The translations under genes and the position numbers were made by a program. The notes beneath the pieces were generated by a model. It had not been told where the DNA came from, did no database searches, and was given only the letters and a program-made list of their open reading frames with translations. A DNA stretch of 64,000 nucleotides from Isoetes taiwanensis (taxonomy: Eukaryota; Streptophyta; Lycopodiopsida; Isoetales; Isoetaceae), in assembly GCA_021234155.1 (NCBI GenBank), contig JAJEKV010000015.1:2762852-2826851 (forward strand), written 5' to 3'. Shown here one piece after another: positions 1 to 10,496 of the stretch. The stretch's first letter is position 1; each line of letters starts with the position of its first letter.

Positions 1-1283
1 CTTGTAACATTTAGTTGCAAATCTTCTTTTATATTCCTTTAGGTGGCTAGTTCCATGTACTTGTGATGACCACCTAGCCATGTGCCCCTTCAATTCTTTT
101 GGTTCATTGGCTTCTTTCCACTGCCTTTACTCGTTCCCTTTACTACATGATGTCCATTATTCCCTTTTGTCGACTTTTGTTCCAGTTGTCGCGTTGAGCT
201 CTTATGGTGTCCTGTGAGTCCTAGCTCTTTGGTTCCGGGTTGTGCTTGAGTAGCTTCCATACGTCGTTACACTGCTCTGCTTGTCCGAGTTATTCTGAGT
301 TTTCCCATCTGTCTGATTGCTCTTAACATTCTTGTCTCATGATTTCTCAGCAGTAGTTTGTTCACTTGCACATGCATGATTTGTTCCTCTCACTCGTGCT
401 TTTTCCCGCGTCTTTTCAGTTGTAGTTTGTTCGATTGCCCAATTTATTTCCCTCGTCTTTCCATTTCAGAGCGATTTTCTAGTGCCCTTTTTTCTTTATC
501 CCATTTCTCCATCCATTTCATTTGTTTTGCTTTCCTTTTTTGCTCTAAGATTCTTGAGTTTTGTTTCTAGGTGTATGTATAGGTAGATAAGTGCATGCTT
601 GTTTCTCATATGTTCTCAATTGTTCTTTTGGATGCCCTGATGAGAGCCCATACTCTTCTCTTTTATCATTGATTCTTAGTTTCTCGTGAATGCCTTTGAG
701 GGCTTTATTTGCATTTGTGGCCTTAGCTCCTTGGTCTCAATTTGCTCTGTTCCTCTATTCCTAATCCCTTATTCCATCCATTTCATTATAATCTCGCATT
801 CCTTTCTTTTTTCATGTTGCATTTTGTCCCTTTCCTCTTTGTTTGTTCATTTTATCTCTTGAAACGTCTTTGGTCTTCTATTGTCTTGACTCCCTCCTTT
901 GCCCGCCTCTTGACTCATCATAGTGCTTTTTGCCCTAGTGGTGTCCATTCATTATGTTGTTTTACTATGTTGACCCCAGTTGTTTCATCCATCTTGCTTA
1001 GCCTTTTTTATTCTTGTTGGTTTCAGTGACCGGTTTACCCTCGTCAACCAAATTTCTTGAGTTGTTCGTAGAGAGTTGTTCTCTTAACTCTGCTTCTTTC
1101 GACGATGTCATATAGCACCCATCTTTCTCCATCTTTCTCTCACCATAATGGGTTCTTTGGTCCAGTCCTCTAGATTGTGCTTGAGTCTCAGGGTCCCTAT
1201 CGTTGTTTCTACGTTGAAAATTCGCTTGGATTAGTTATGCATGTGGGTATACATTCATGAATTTTAGTCCTTGCTATTTATTG

Positions 1284-1580
1284 TTGTTGCTCTATTTGTT
1301 CTTTTACTCTAATATTCTCATATGTTCTCAGTGGTTCTCATGGATGCCCTTATGAGGGCCTATACTCGCTCTTTGTCATAAATTCTTGGTGTCGCATTAG
1401 TGCCTTTGAGGGCCTTTTAGTTATTTCCAATGTTGTTGCTCTATTTGTTCTTTTATTCCAATATTCTCATATGTTCTCAGTGGTTCTCATGGATGCCCTT
1501 ATGAGGGCCTATACTCGCTCTTTGTCATGGATTCTTAGTGTCTCATTAGTGCCTTTGCGTGCCTTTAGTTATTTCCTTTT
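1284..1580. repeat. Tandem repeat, two units of about 148 bp
   Basis: The stretch beginning TTGTTGCTCTATTTGTTC near 1284 is repeated near 1432 with few changes, including the TATGTTCTCAGTGGTTCTCA block and the GCCTATACTCGCTC block. A third, more diverged copy lies at about 600-720. Confidence 0.8.
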
Positions 1581-2070
1581 TGTGCCCTCGGCCATTTTGT
1601 CTCGCTTTGCTTTGTTTCTCTGTTTCGATCCCTTTTTCTATCCATTTCATTCGGTCTCCTGTTTGTCTTTTTTCACCCTATGTTTGTTCCTTTCCTCTTG
1701 TTTCCATTTTATCCCTTGAGATACATCTTTGCTCTACTATTGTCTTGATTCCTCCTTTGTCTGCCCCTTGATTTGACGTAGTTCTTCTTGCCTTGTTGGT
1801 CCAGTCGTCATGCCTTTTTCTGTGTTGACCTCTTACAAACTAAAGGAGTTGTTTGGTATTCCCTTTTTTCCGCCTTATGCGGTCCAGTTGTCTTAGGGTT
1901 TCTTGCGCCCCTTCCCCTCTATTTGCAGTGGCATCCCACCTCATCTCATGATCGTTACACTTTCCTAGCAGTGTGCCTTACAATCTCTCATGGTCTCAAT
2001 GTATGATGGGGTTTGAGGGAGGTTCCTCTTTGTGTCGGATGTTGATATTTTTGCATAAGGACCTTTCCTT

Positions 2071-2116
2071 AGAATGCAATGGTTCTCTTCTTATATAGAA
2101 GAGAACCATCATTCTA
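2071..2116. repeat. Near-perfect hairpin
   Basis: AGAATG and ATGGTTCTCTTCT are followed after a TATAT loop by the exact reverse complement AGAAGAGAACCAT and then CATTCT. The stem is 13 bp perfect, plus a 6-bp outer pairing across a 2-base bulge. It lies inside the pyrimidine-rich repeat region directly after the first GTTGATATTTTTGC repeat. Confidence 0.8.
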
Positions 2117-2162
2117 GGGATAGGGACGCTAGTTTTGGCGCCAGCTCTGCTTTTGGATCCAA

Positions 2163-2240
2163 GCTTTCTTTGGCACAAGCCTGCTATAGCGCAGGCTTTC
2201 TTTGGCACAAGCCTGCTTTAGCGCATGCTTTCTTTGGCCT
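2163..2240. repeat. Tandem repeat, 32-bp unit, about 2.4 copies
   Basis: GCTTTCTTTGGCACAAGCCT recurs at 2163 and 2195, and its first part again at 2227. The units differ by single bases (CTATAGCGCAG versus CTTTAGCGCAT). Confidence 0.85.
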
Positions 2241-2444
2241 TTTCTCCCATAAAAGCCTTGTGTCTTCCTGCATTCCTCATCGGCGTTTCCTCTGAGCTGA
2301 ATCTTGTTGTTGTACGGAGTTCCCCCCCTCCCACCTCTTACTCTCCTATATGGGTTTTACTTTTTTCAGTGTTGGCCGATGGGCTTTTCCATTTTTCCCA
2401 GCGTAGCACATGGCGCTTCTGGAGGGCACCAAGGGGAAGCCCCC

Positions 2445-2895
2445 CTGGGTCGGGCCTATATTTTTCTTATCTCGGCGTAGCCCCGTGGCTTCCAAGGATC
2501 ATTATGGATCATATCTTCAATTTACGATATTATACTCTTGTATTTCTATTCCGACTTTATAGTTTGTTGACTCTTGACCCGTGGATGGCTTCTAACACAT
2601 TTGATAGTCGCATATGGTTCGGTCTTGCAGTTTGGAGCTCGTTCATGTGCATGTAGCTGCTTTTTATATGCTTCTGGGTCGAGCCTATATTTTTCGATCT
2701 CGCCGTAGCCTCATGGTTTCCGGGGATCCTCATGGATCATCTTTTCCATTTTGATATTGTGCTCTTGTATTTCTAGTCCCACTTTGTAGCTTGCTTACTC
2801 TTGGCCCGTAGATGGCTCCTAACACAGTTGACAATCATATGTGGTTTGGTCTTGCAGTTTGGAGCTCTCTGATGTGCATGGGGCTGTTTTTTATA
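2445..2895. repeat. Direct tandem repeat, two units of about 230 bp
   Basis: TGGGTCGGGCCTATATTTTT at 2445 is matched by TGGGTCGAGCCTATATTTTT at 2675. The similarity runs through GGATCATNATGGATCAT and CTTGTATTTCTA to GTCTTGCAGTTTGGAGCTC. The units are diverged, so this is an old duplication within the repeat block. Confidence 0.75.
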
Positions 2896-3300
2896 CAAGT
2901 GGCCAGGTGGGTCGCATGGAGCGGTATCTTAGCGGGGCGGATTTGAGTCACTGCTTGGATGGGTGGCGCGACCTGATTTTTGCATTGTTGCAGTTTGGGA
3001 GCATTACCGTACAGCGGCCTTCTAGATGTTCTACGTGGGGGCCTGTACTTATTGTATACAATTATCTTATATATCGGGTGGTCTAACCCGAGGTTGTGTT
3101 TGTTGATTTTACCCATTTGGGGTTCATCATTTTGTTCCCCTCTTCACTCATTTTGGGATTCATCAGTTTGTTTCCCCATGGGTCATTGTACTATTTTTTC
3201 ATTCAGCTCAATGGAACACCACTTCACTTCGTTGATATTTTTGCATAAGGACCTTTCCCTAGAATGGCTTTCTTATGGAGTATGCTTTTGGTAAGCAGTT

Positions 3301-4910
3301 ACTTATTAGTCTCTTTAGAAATCTCTATCATCATCCATGTCCTTAAAAAGGCACGAAAATTAGGAACTACATTTGATTGTTCAATCTTCTACGGCAATCA
3401 ACTGAGCTATGGGCTGTCCTAGTTCATAAGAAGGCACCACCACTTAAGCTGTAACAGAAACATCATAGTGAAGTACCCTTGTTATGATCTGGTAATGGAG
3501 CACCTTGCCTTATTCATTAGCTTCTCTTGTTAAGAAGAGCAAATCGCAGTTCATAAACGATGGCTGCATTGTATTAAATAAGTGAAGGTCTCTGCTACCG
3601 CTGACATAATCACAGTTGATGCATCCAGCCAAAAACGCTGCTTCTACTTACACAAATGGAATAATTAAGATCAAATCCAAAGTGATACCTATGAGAGCCG
3701 TTCATCAACAGTGACTCTTTACATGGGAAAATCAAAGCACCTACTGTTAGTTGAATGCTTCTTCAGCTCACCTGTAAATAACCATAAAACCAATGCAGTA
3801 CCTACAATAGCTTGCCAAAGAAGGTGTGAAAACTTATGCGAAAACTTATGTCTTGTAACTCTGTGACAGATTTTAAAGTTGTAGCTTTGGGGCCAAATTT
3901 CCAGAAAAGATTGGCAAGAAGCAAGAATCCGATAAAAAACAGTCTAGAATCGGATTTTCATTGATTGTAAAGGCTGTAACTCCAGTCTAAAATCAACCTT
4001 AGCTTCTTTCAACACTGAAATACCTGCGATAGACAATTTATAAAAATTTCTATGCATTCCGGCCAAGCTTTAGCCATAGACGACAATGCGTGCACAGAAA
4101 ATAATGATATTTAATGAAATTGATAAACTTGCTTCCCTTCATGTTCTTAGCCCACTTGCCGCACTGAAGCACAAAGTGCTATTCCACACGTGAATGCTTC
4201 ATGAACTAGTTATTTTGAGGTCACTGAAGTCTTATTTTCTCTTTAGTCAAATTGCAAAGGCAGCTACGTACTATCTTGATAAGACAATCTCTATATACTG
4301 CTTCAAACTTTCTCTGCTATCCTTTTAGCACTCATACAGCAAATCAAAATAATGAGAACAATTGTAGATGTTTAAGACTTCCATGATAAACTTGTGTTAC
4401 ATATGAAGCATACCTCCGCTTCTACGTGCAATACTACAGAGTTCATAGCTGAAGCCTAACTTTCATGAATGTTTATAACAGAGCTTTCCAATTCCTCACA
4501 ATTTTCCACTGCTGTTATAGAAGGAATCTAGCCACATTACTGCTCTACTGCTGATTTAGCCACATTACTATTATAATTTCTCAAATCATGTGCTTAAAGA
4601 AGATAAGTTCTCATAAGCAAGATGTCTTATAATTAGAATCTAATTCTAGAATGGCAGTAATTGCCCCCAGACTAGACGATATATTTCAAACGTTATTCAG
4701 AGAAGTAATGTTGCCTCTGAAGTATTGGTTCTATTTATGTAACACTCCAGCCTGTACCATTCTTACAATTGATGTGTGTTTTTTGTCAGCCTGGAAAGAG
4801 TTTATACACCTTGGTGCCAAGCTGTACTGCCTTAGGGCATTTATTCCAGTTCAATTCAAATGCATTGATCTAAATACTTGATCCAACGTTTCTAAAGTCA
4901 ACAGCTAAAG
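3301..4910. other. Non-coding stretch upstream of the ORP exon
   Basis: No exon with recognisable similarity is seen here. The preceding ORP exon, expected to encode a segment ending like GKWN.SM, was looked for by eye and not found. The sequence is probably the 5'-adjacent intron of the ORP gene or the flank of a captured exon. Short frames at 4651-4881 look accidental. Confidence 0.4.
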
Positions 4911-5430
4911 TTATCAGCCCTGTGATGCAGATGGGGAGCCACTTCCTGGAACTGAATTGAAGGAGATTTGGAGGGTGGCAGATGTTCCACAACATGACAA
5001 GTTTCAATATACATACTTTGCCCATAAAATTAATAGCTTTGAGACAACGCCAGATAATTTGCTTCCTTCAGATTCTCGTCTTCGCCCTGATCGTAAAGCC
5101 CTTGAGTATGGGGACTTGTCTAAAACTAGTGCTGAGAAATCAAGAATGGAAGAAAAACAACGTGCAGAAAAGAAACATAGAGAAGCTCAGCGAGATGAAT
5201 TTACTCCAAGATGGTTCAAGTTGACCGGAGAAGTTACCCTCACACCATGGGGTGACTTAGACATTTATGGGTATACTGGCAAGTATCATGAGGAGTGGAT
5301 CGCCAATCGCAACTCGGTCCCAGTAGATATTGAACATCTAAAGCAAACAGAATTCCACCCATGCCAATATAGTGGCGTGGAACCTGCCTGCAAAGCTCCT
5401 CAGGAATCTTCTGACGAATCTCTGTCCTAA
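4911..5430 (+). CDS. Terminal exon of an oxysterol-binding-protein-related protein (ORP)
   Basis: The reading frame starts after an AG acceptor at 4909-4910 and encodes [17 protein letters not shown], then a [20 protein letters not shown] block, SDSRLRPDR, an [12 protein letters not shown] helix, FTPRWF and [15 protein letters not shown], ending at TAA. This is the typical C-terminal end of plant ORP3-type OSBP domains, which bind sterols or phosphoinositides and act in lipid transfer at membrane contact sites. The acceptor is chosen because TAA in frame at 4906-4908 blocks any longer exon. The residues after WIANRN are not typical of the family. Upstream exons, including the EQVSHHPP signature, are not visible. 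Either the rest lies beyond a large intron outside the window, or this is an orphan exon. The frame is intact over about 170 codons. Confidence 0.85.
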
Positions 5431-6187
5431 ACCATTTCACCTGTATATTGTCGAACCTGGCGCATATACCATTCTTTTGTTGTATTTTATGAGAAAGCAG
5501 CTTATAGCGAAATGCTGATAGATAATTGATTTTGTAAACTTCCCTATTTCACGAGGTTACAAGTTGTAGCTATTATAGTGTTTGAGATTTTGTAGGTATA
5601 TTAAGTATGTGGTTCCATGCAAATGCATGGATCTTCATCAAGTCACAATGACATGCTCTCTGCAAGTAATTTATTATTTTCAAATCCATTCATTTAAAAG
5701 AAAAACTAGCGGTAAGGCAGGCTTGAGGTAAATGTTTGCAGTGCTAGTCTTAGGTCATGGGGTAGGTGTGTACAGACAAGAAAAATCTTTTACACATATT
5801 TAAAATTGAAGAAGAAAGGAAGATAAGAGGATGATTGGTTGCATTGCCTTGGGGATACAACCAATTTTTGCTTGGTACTATTTCCACTTTAGTTGCGCAT
5901 AGGCTTCATTTATAGTTTTTGCGGACTACTACATTGGCAACATGCTTTTGGACCCATGATGGCTCCATTTACAAGCCTACTTAGGAGATATTATATAGGA
6001 GTAATGCAAATGGATATCTAATGTTTATAGAACTTGAACAGGGCAATACAAACTATAATGTATCTAGATTGGGTTCTCTTGTGGTAGGTTATATGCCTTA
6101 GTGGGAATTCATATTTAAGTCGGACAATACACGAGCTCAAACAATTGAGAAACATCAATGTAAATTATGTGGCATGAATTTATTTAT
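5431..6187. other. 3' flank of the ORP exon, no gene seen
   Basis: AT-rich sequence follows the ORP stop codon and should contain its 3' UTR. No further open frame of interest, no clear poly(A) signal and no RNA gene could be assigned. Confidence 0.4.
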
Positions 6188-6250
6188 ATTCTTATTCTAT
6201 TCTATTCTATTCTATTCTATTCTATTCTATTCTATTCTATTCTATTCTAT
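6188..6250. repeat. Microsatellite (TATTC)n
   Basis: About twelve uninterrupted TATTC units lie on the plus strand. The open frame read across it (FYSILFYSIL) is an artefact of the repeat. Confidence 0.95.
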
Positions 6251-6419
6251 GAACCTATTTTTAGGAAAGAGAGAACTGTCTCAAACGAGAATGTAGCAGA
6301 GGAATTTTATTTAAAAGTGACCTCTACCAAGAAAGTTAAGAGCACAAGAAGAAGATTTTAGGGACTATGATTGAAGAAAATAACAAAAGTCCAATCAATG
6401 TTCATTTCATTATAACGTT

Positions 6420-9004
6420 GAAGAAATAGTATTCATATCATAGACTACATATCAGAAATCTCTCAAACCTTATAGTATTTTGCAAATCTCAACATACAGT
6501 ATACAAAAACTTATACAAGCATACCCCACAAACGAGGATTGCTATGTACGGTCCAGATCAAGGAATAAAGGGCAAATATGCCAATCCGATAGCTCTCGAT
6601 GCCCGAAGTAACCCCCCGTGTGAATATGCACCTAAACCAAAGGGGGTTTCAGGGGGATTTTAATTTAAATGCGTTGGATGCAATGGTCTGTGTTAATAAT
6701 ATTAATGGTAGTTGTGTGTTGGTTGTTATATTAAAAAAAATTTTGGGCCCTTCGGGCCCTAAATAAAGCAAACATAGGTAAACTTTCTGGGCCTAAATAT
6801 TAATTACTAAGAAGCACAATAATATTAAAGATAAATTATTTCCATTGCAAACAACTATGAGTATATTTTGTCTAATCATTAGGACAAGAACACGTTCTTG
6901 GAATTGAACACGTCGAAATCTAGCAACAACAATATCGAATGATAGCAACAACAATATCGAATGATAATTTTCTAAGTCAGTGCTCCCATGGTTTGTTTGG
7001 TGCACGTGGAGCTTGCTACGCTTAATCAAGATTAATACTACTTTCCAATTGAATGAGCTTCTAAAGCTTCTAATGTTGCATAGTGGTCCACACATGCAGA
7101 ATACTCTCATTTCCTTGACAGTCTTAAGTTAGAATATGATTTACCAAACAGTTTTCCAAAAACGTTGTTTTGAATCTTTTTCTGCTCCATTTTCTGGGAC
7201 AGATATCTCCTTGGTATCATGCTTTTGGCTCCACGGACTCATACATTAATTGTTCATGCTGTGTGAAAGTAACACTCATGCCGCCCCTCGATTATGTTCG
7301 CCCTCGATTATGTTTGGATCATGCCGGTGAATACATGGCTTCAAAGATTAATTTTTGAGCATACTAAACTACTAAAGTACAAATGCATAACAAACTAGTC
7401 AACATGGTCAATTGCTAAAATGAGTTTGAAGTTGAAATTACCGCTGGACATGACTTTGCATCAAAGCTCTGTGCAAATTTAACAAGTGGCTCTGGATGAT
7501 CGATAGACATTCCTCGCTGGCTTACTATCAGCTTGATCTTGTTAAGCGTTTAAAGTAACGCCTGCAGACATAGATACGTGAACGCAACCATGGCAGTTTT
7601 CTCGAACCCATCCCTTTCGGTCCATCGAACCCATCCCCCTTTTCGTGCATCTATCGAGAAAAAATTAATGATTTTTAAGCTCCCCATGCCCGCCATATGT
7701 ATAAACCGTGGCATTTCAGAAATCAAATCATGGTTGGGCAATTCCCTAAGGCTCAATTGCATTGAGGAGAAATCCCTCGTTTGGCATATCCTCCAAGAAT
7801 CACATTCCATGATACACTTCTCGACCATTCTCGCAAGAATCACATTCAATGATACCAAATGTATTAGCTTAGGAGAAACCATCTATTAGAAGCTATATAT
7901 TCGTCTTCAACATTCCTGCATGAGAATATGTAGCATAATGGTTCCACCAGTAGAGCACTTGCTTAACAACAAGTAAAAAGGAGATCTGTTTTGACCACTA
8001 AGAATTTGTGCGTGAGAAATGAAGCTCTCAATTGCAAACAAGTATGAGAACACGTAATTTTCTCTCATTTCGCAGACATGGATACAAGTCCGGACGCACA
8101 AAACCAAGGTTGTGGCAGATGCTATAGTAGAAACCAAGAAAATTATTTTTTCAAGTGAAGGCATTTGTTCTTTGTTTAATTCCAAAGCCACATCAAGATC
8201 TTGTACATTCTTACTCAGGACAACAAGCTCTTTTGTTTGCTTCTGTTTTCTTAATTGACACAGATCATTCCAAGAAGTGAATGTAAGAAACAAGGATTTG
8301 CAGCATACTGAAAAAACCAGATGATATACCCGAATCTCCTTAGAGAATCCTGGCTGCTTTGCATAAGATGCCAAAGATTCTCACTTCTTTTTTGAACAAA
8401 CTTGTGCTTCAAGAATACCGTATCAAAGAGAAGAGGTGCCATCGGGTAAAATTTGACTTCTAAAATCAGAGCTCCAAGGTGAAAAAATGCTCCAAACGCA
8501 GGTGCCATATCCTATTTGGATGGAAGCTAGTTCTCGCCATGCCAAGTCGCACCCTAAACCGCATCTCTAATGAAAAGATCCTGTTAGGGTTTAGTAACGC
8601 ATGCTTTGTACTTAAGCAAATTCCAGATTTCAAGATTTGGCCATGGCGGGCAACATTGCTACAAAATCCCTCCTCCAGAGAGCAAGAACAGAGAATTTTC
8701 TTCTCCAGGAAGCAACTGGTCGGGCAACGGTAAAGCAAACCCTTTCCTAAAGAACCCTAAAATAAGGGACCTCGATGCTTGCATGTCTGTTTTGGGAACT
8801 TAAAAATAATTGATTTTTCAAGGAAAACTATGCAAATGCTAAACCATTGCAAAATCATAGATAATATGTCATTTAAATCTGAGAATACAGTGCGCACTCT
8901 AGATATACTAAATAGTAGGTCTCGTGCAATACGCCCATCAAATCATATGAAAACCATAGAAAAAAACGTACAAAAAGAAACCCCCTGTTATTATGCTACA
9001 TATT
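6420..9004. mobile_element. Degenerate foldback-type element (family member E1)
   Basis: At 6608-6721 it carries one arm of the family described at 10497-12101 (CCCCGTGTGAATATGCACC, CAAAGGGGGTTT, TTTTAATTTAAATG). At 6470-6600 it has loop sequence in the opposite orientation to the other members. At 6745-6759 is the GGGCCC-TTC-GGGCCC hairpin, and at 8870-9004 the family right end, closing in GCTACATATT. The opposite arm is missing. The interior (7.1-8.7 kb) is unlike other members. It holds open frames without recognised similarity, one on the minus strand at about 7907-8374 with a single hydrophobic segment and no ATG start, and a 22-bp direct repeat at 6921-6964. The left boundary is uncertain. 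Confidence 0.5.
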
Positions 9005-9984
9005 GCCATATTAGCTTAAGGGGTAGAACCTTACCACACCAAAGGATGTCATGAGCTTGCTTAACATGGTGTGAGCTCCAAGCCCAGAAGCCCACTAGAG
9101 GATCGAATAGAAAGGAGAGTGTAGTTGTGGTATAATTGTAACTCTCTTTTATTTGCAATTTAACAGGTTTTAGATAAATGTGTATTAGCTTTGTTCAGCT
9201 CTTTGGCTACTTGTGTTCTTGTTCGTATTCATCTTCATACTTTGTCAAGGCACAATTTCAATTGATTACAACTATGTTGATAATTTGCACTAGAGGATTA
9301 GAATTGCACGTTAATCCTTTCATTCTTCCAATACTATTGTAAAGCGACACATACGTTTTTATTGTATCAGATTATGAATATTCATCATAGCCTATTGATG
9401 GCAAAGATCTAAAATGGCAATTATAAAATGTCGAATAAAGTGTTTTCTTTATCTATAGGCTCACTTTGGACTAAAATATGTTATCACATAACCATTACGT
9501 CAAAGATATTTATTCCATACATCATGTGCCAATGAAGCATGTTATTACAACTTCCAACAAGAAAAAATGCCTCAGTGACGACCCTTGTTGTCAGCCGTGT
9601 TGTGGATATCCCCAAGTGTCAGCCACATTTGATGCATATATAAGAATATTCATTTTGTTTTTACTAGCCCCCTTTCATTTTGTTTTTATTGCCCCCTAGC
9701 TAGGATGTCTGATAATAACAGAAAAGCTGTAGCATTATTTGGATCCCATTGTATCTGATCTCCATCATGACAATGTCAACATCAAATCTGCAGGAACCAA
9801 GCATGATAGTATTATAATAGATGTCATCCTTTTCTTCCGTTGCTAGCTTGCATGTAACTATTTAGCTCATCTCCTTCACATAACAAAATCCAAGCATGTA
9901 AACCATGTCGTTAGCATGTAATGTAAAATTGCATTTCCTCTCACAAAACTAGTTGGCTACCTTCAAACTTGCTTTCTTCTCCAC
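9005..9984. other. Spacer before LINE A, no gene recognised
   Basis: AT-rich sequence present in both 21-kb copies. The frame at 9478-9699 has no recognised relatives. LINE similarity begins only near 9985. Confidence 0.35.
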
Positions 9985-10496
9985 TAGACTTCTTGAGTTC
10001 TTTCAACTATTTGGTAGTAGTATCGGGGTTCATCAGGGATGCCCTCTCTCCCCAACATTGTTTGGGCTTTACATTGATCAATTGAAAAGCTGGCTTGCTG
10101 ATAATGGGGGCAACAGAGCTCATCTTCTCCACCAGATCATCAGGCAGTTAATATATGCTGATGATGTGGGCCTCCTAGCTTACACACCAGCCAGCAGACA
10201 TGCAACGACATCTCGATGCCCTGGACACATTCTGCCAAGCAACTGATATGTGCGTCAACCTGGCCAAGACTAAGGTAGTTCTCATATCATCCTCACGTCA
10301 GCCGAGGATCCCCACCTTCAGTTACCGAGGGCAGAATGTGGAAGTGGCATCCACATACAAATATTTGGGAGTCGAGTTTCCTTCTACTATGCACTGGGAC
10401 ATATCCATACGGCTACGAGTGACGGTGGGCTAGAAGGCACTATATGCAATGCAAAACAATAGTCATAGAGTGGAGTTGTATGATTGGGCCCATCAG
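9985..10496 (+). pseudogene. LINE A reverse transcriptase fragment (5' piece)
   Basis: Translation gives GVHQGCPLSPTLFGLYIDQL and then LIYADDVGLLAYTP, which are RT motifs including the catalytic YADD. A frame change follows to LAKTKVVLIS and TYKYLGVEF, then VTVG, a TAG stop, and KALYAMQNNSHRVELYDWA. These are successive blocks of an L1-type ORF2. The endonuclease and the N-terminal half of RT are absent, so the element is 5'-truncated. The reading frame stops abruptly at 10496 and resumes at about 12107, which dates the element in between as a later insertion. Confidence 0.85.

Larger units (their letters stand above)
1..3300. repeat. Pyrimidine-rich repeat region without a recognised gene
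   Basis: The plus strand is strongly C+T-rich. Phrases such as TATGTTCTCA, GGATGCCC and GAGGGCC recur near 600-720, 1310-1420 and 1460-1575, and TCCATTTCAT recurs near 505, 775 and 1640, so the stretch is a set of diverged repeats of one larger unit. Open frames here are short, hydrophobic and rich in F, S and C, as expected from pyrimidine-rich DNA, and none resembles a known protein. A 28-bp stretch starting GTTGATATTTTTGCATAAGG occurs at 2041 and again at 3231. It is probably a decayed transposable element or satellite-like block; the class cannot be named. Confidence 0.55.

Noticed and set aside
7550-8738. Overlapping frames on both strands at 7.5-8.7 kb as genes
   Set aside because: No recognised similarity, no ATG start for the longest, and mutual overlap on opposite strands; described within E1 instead.
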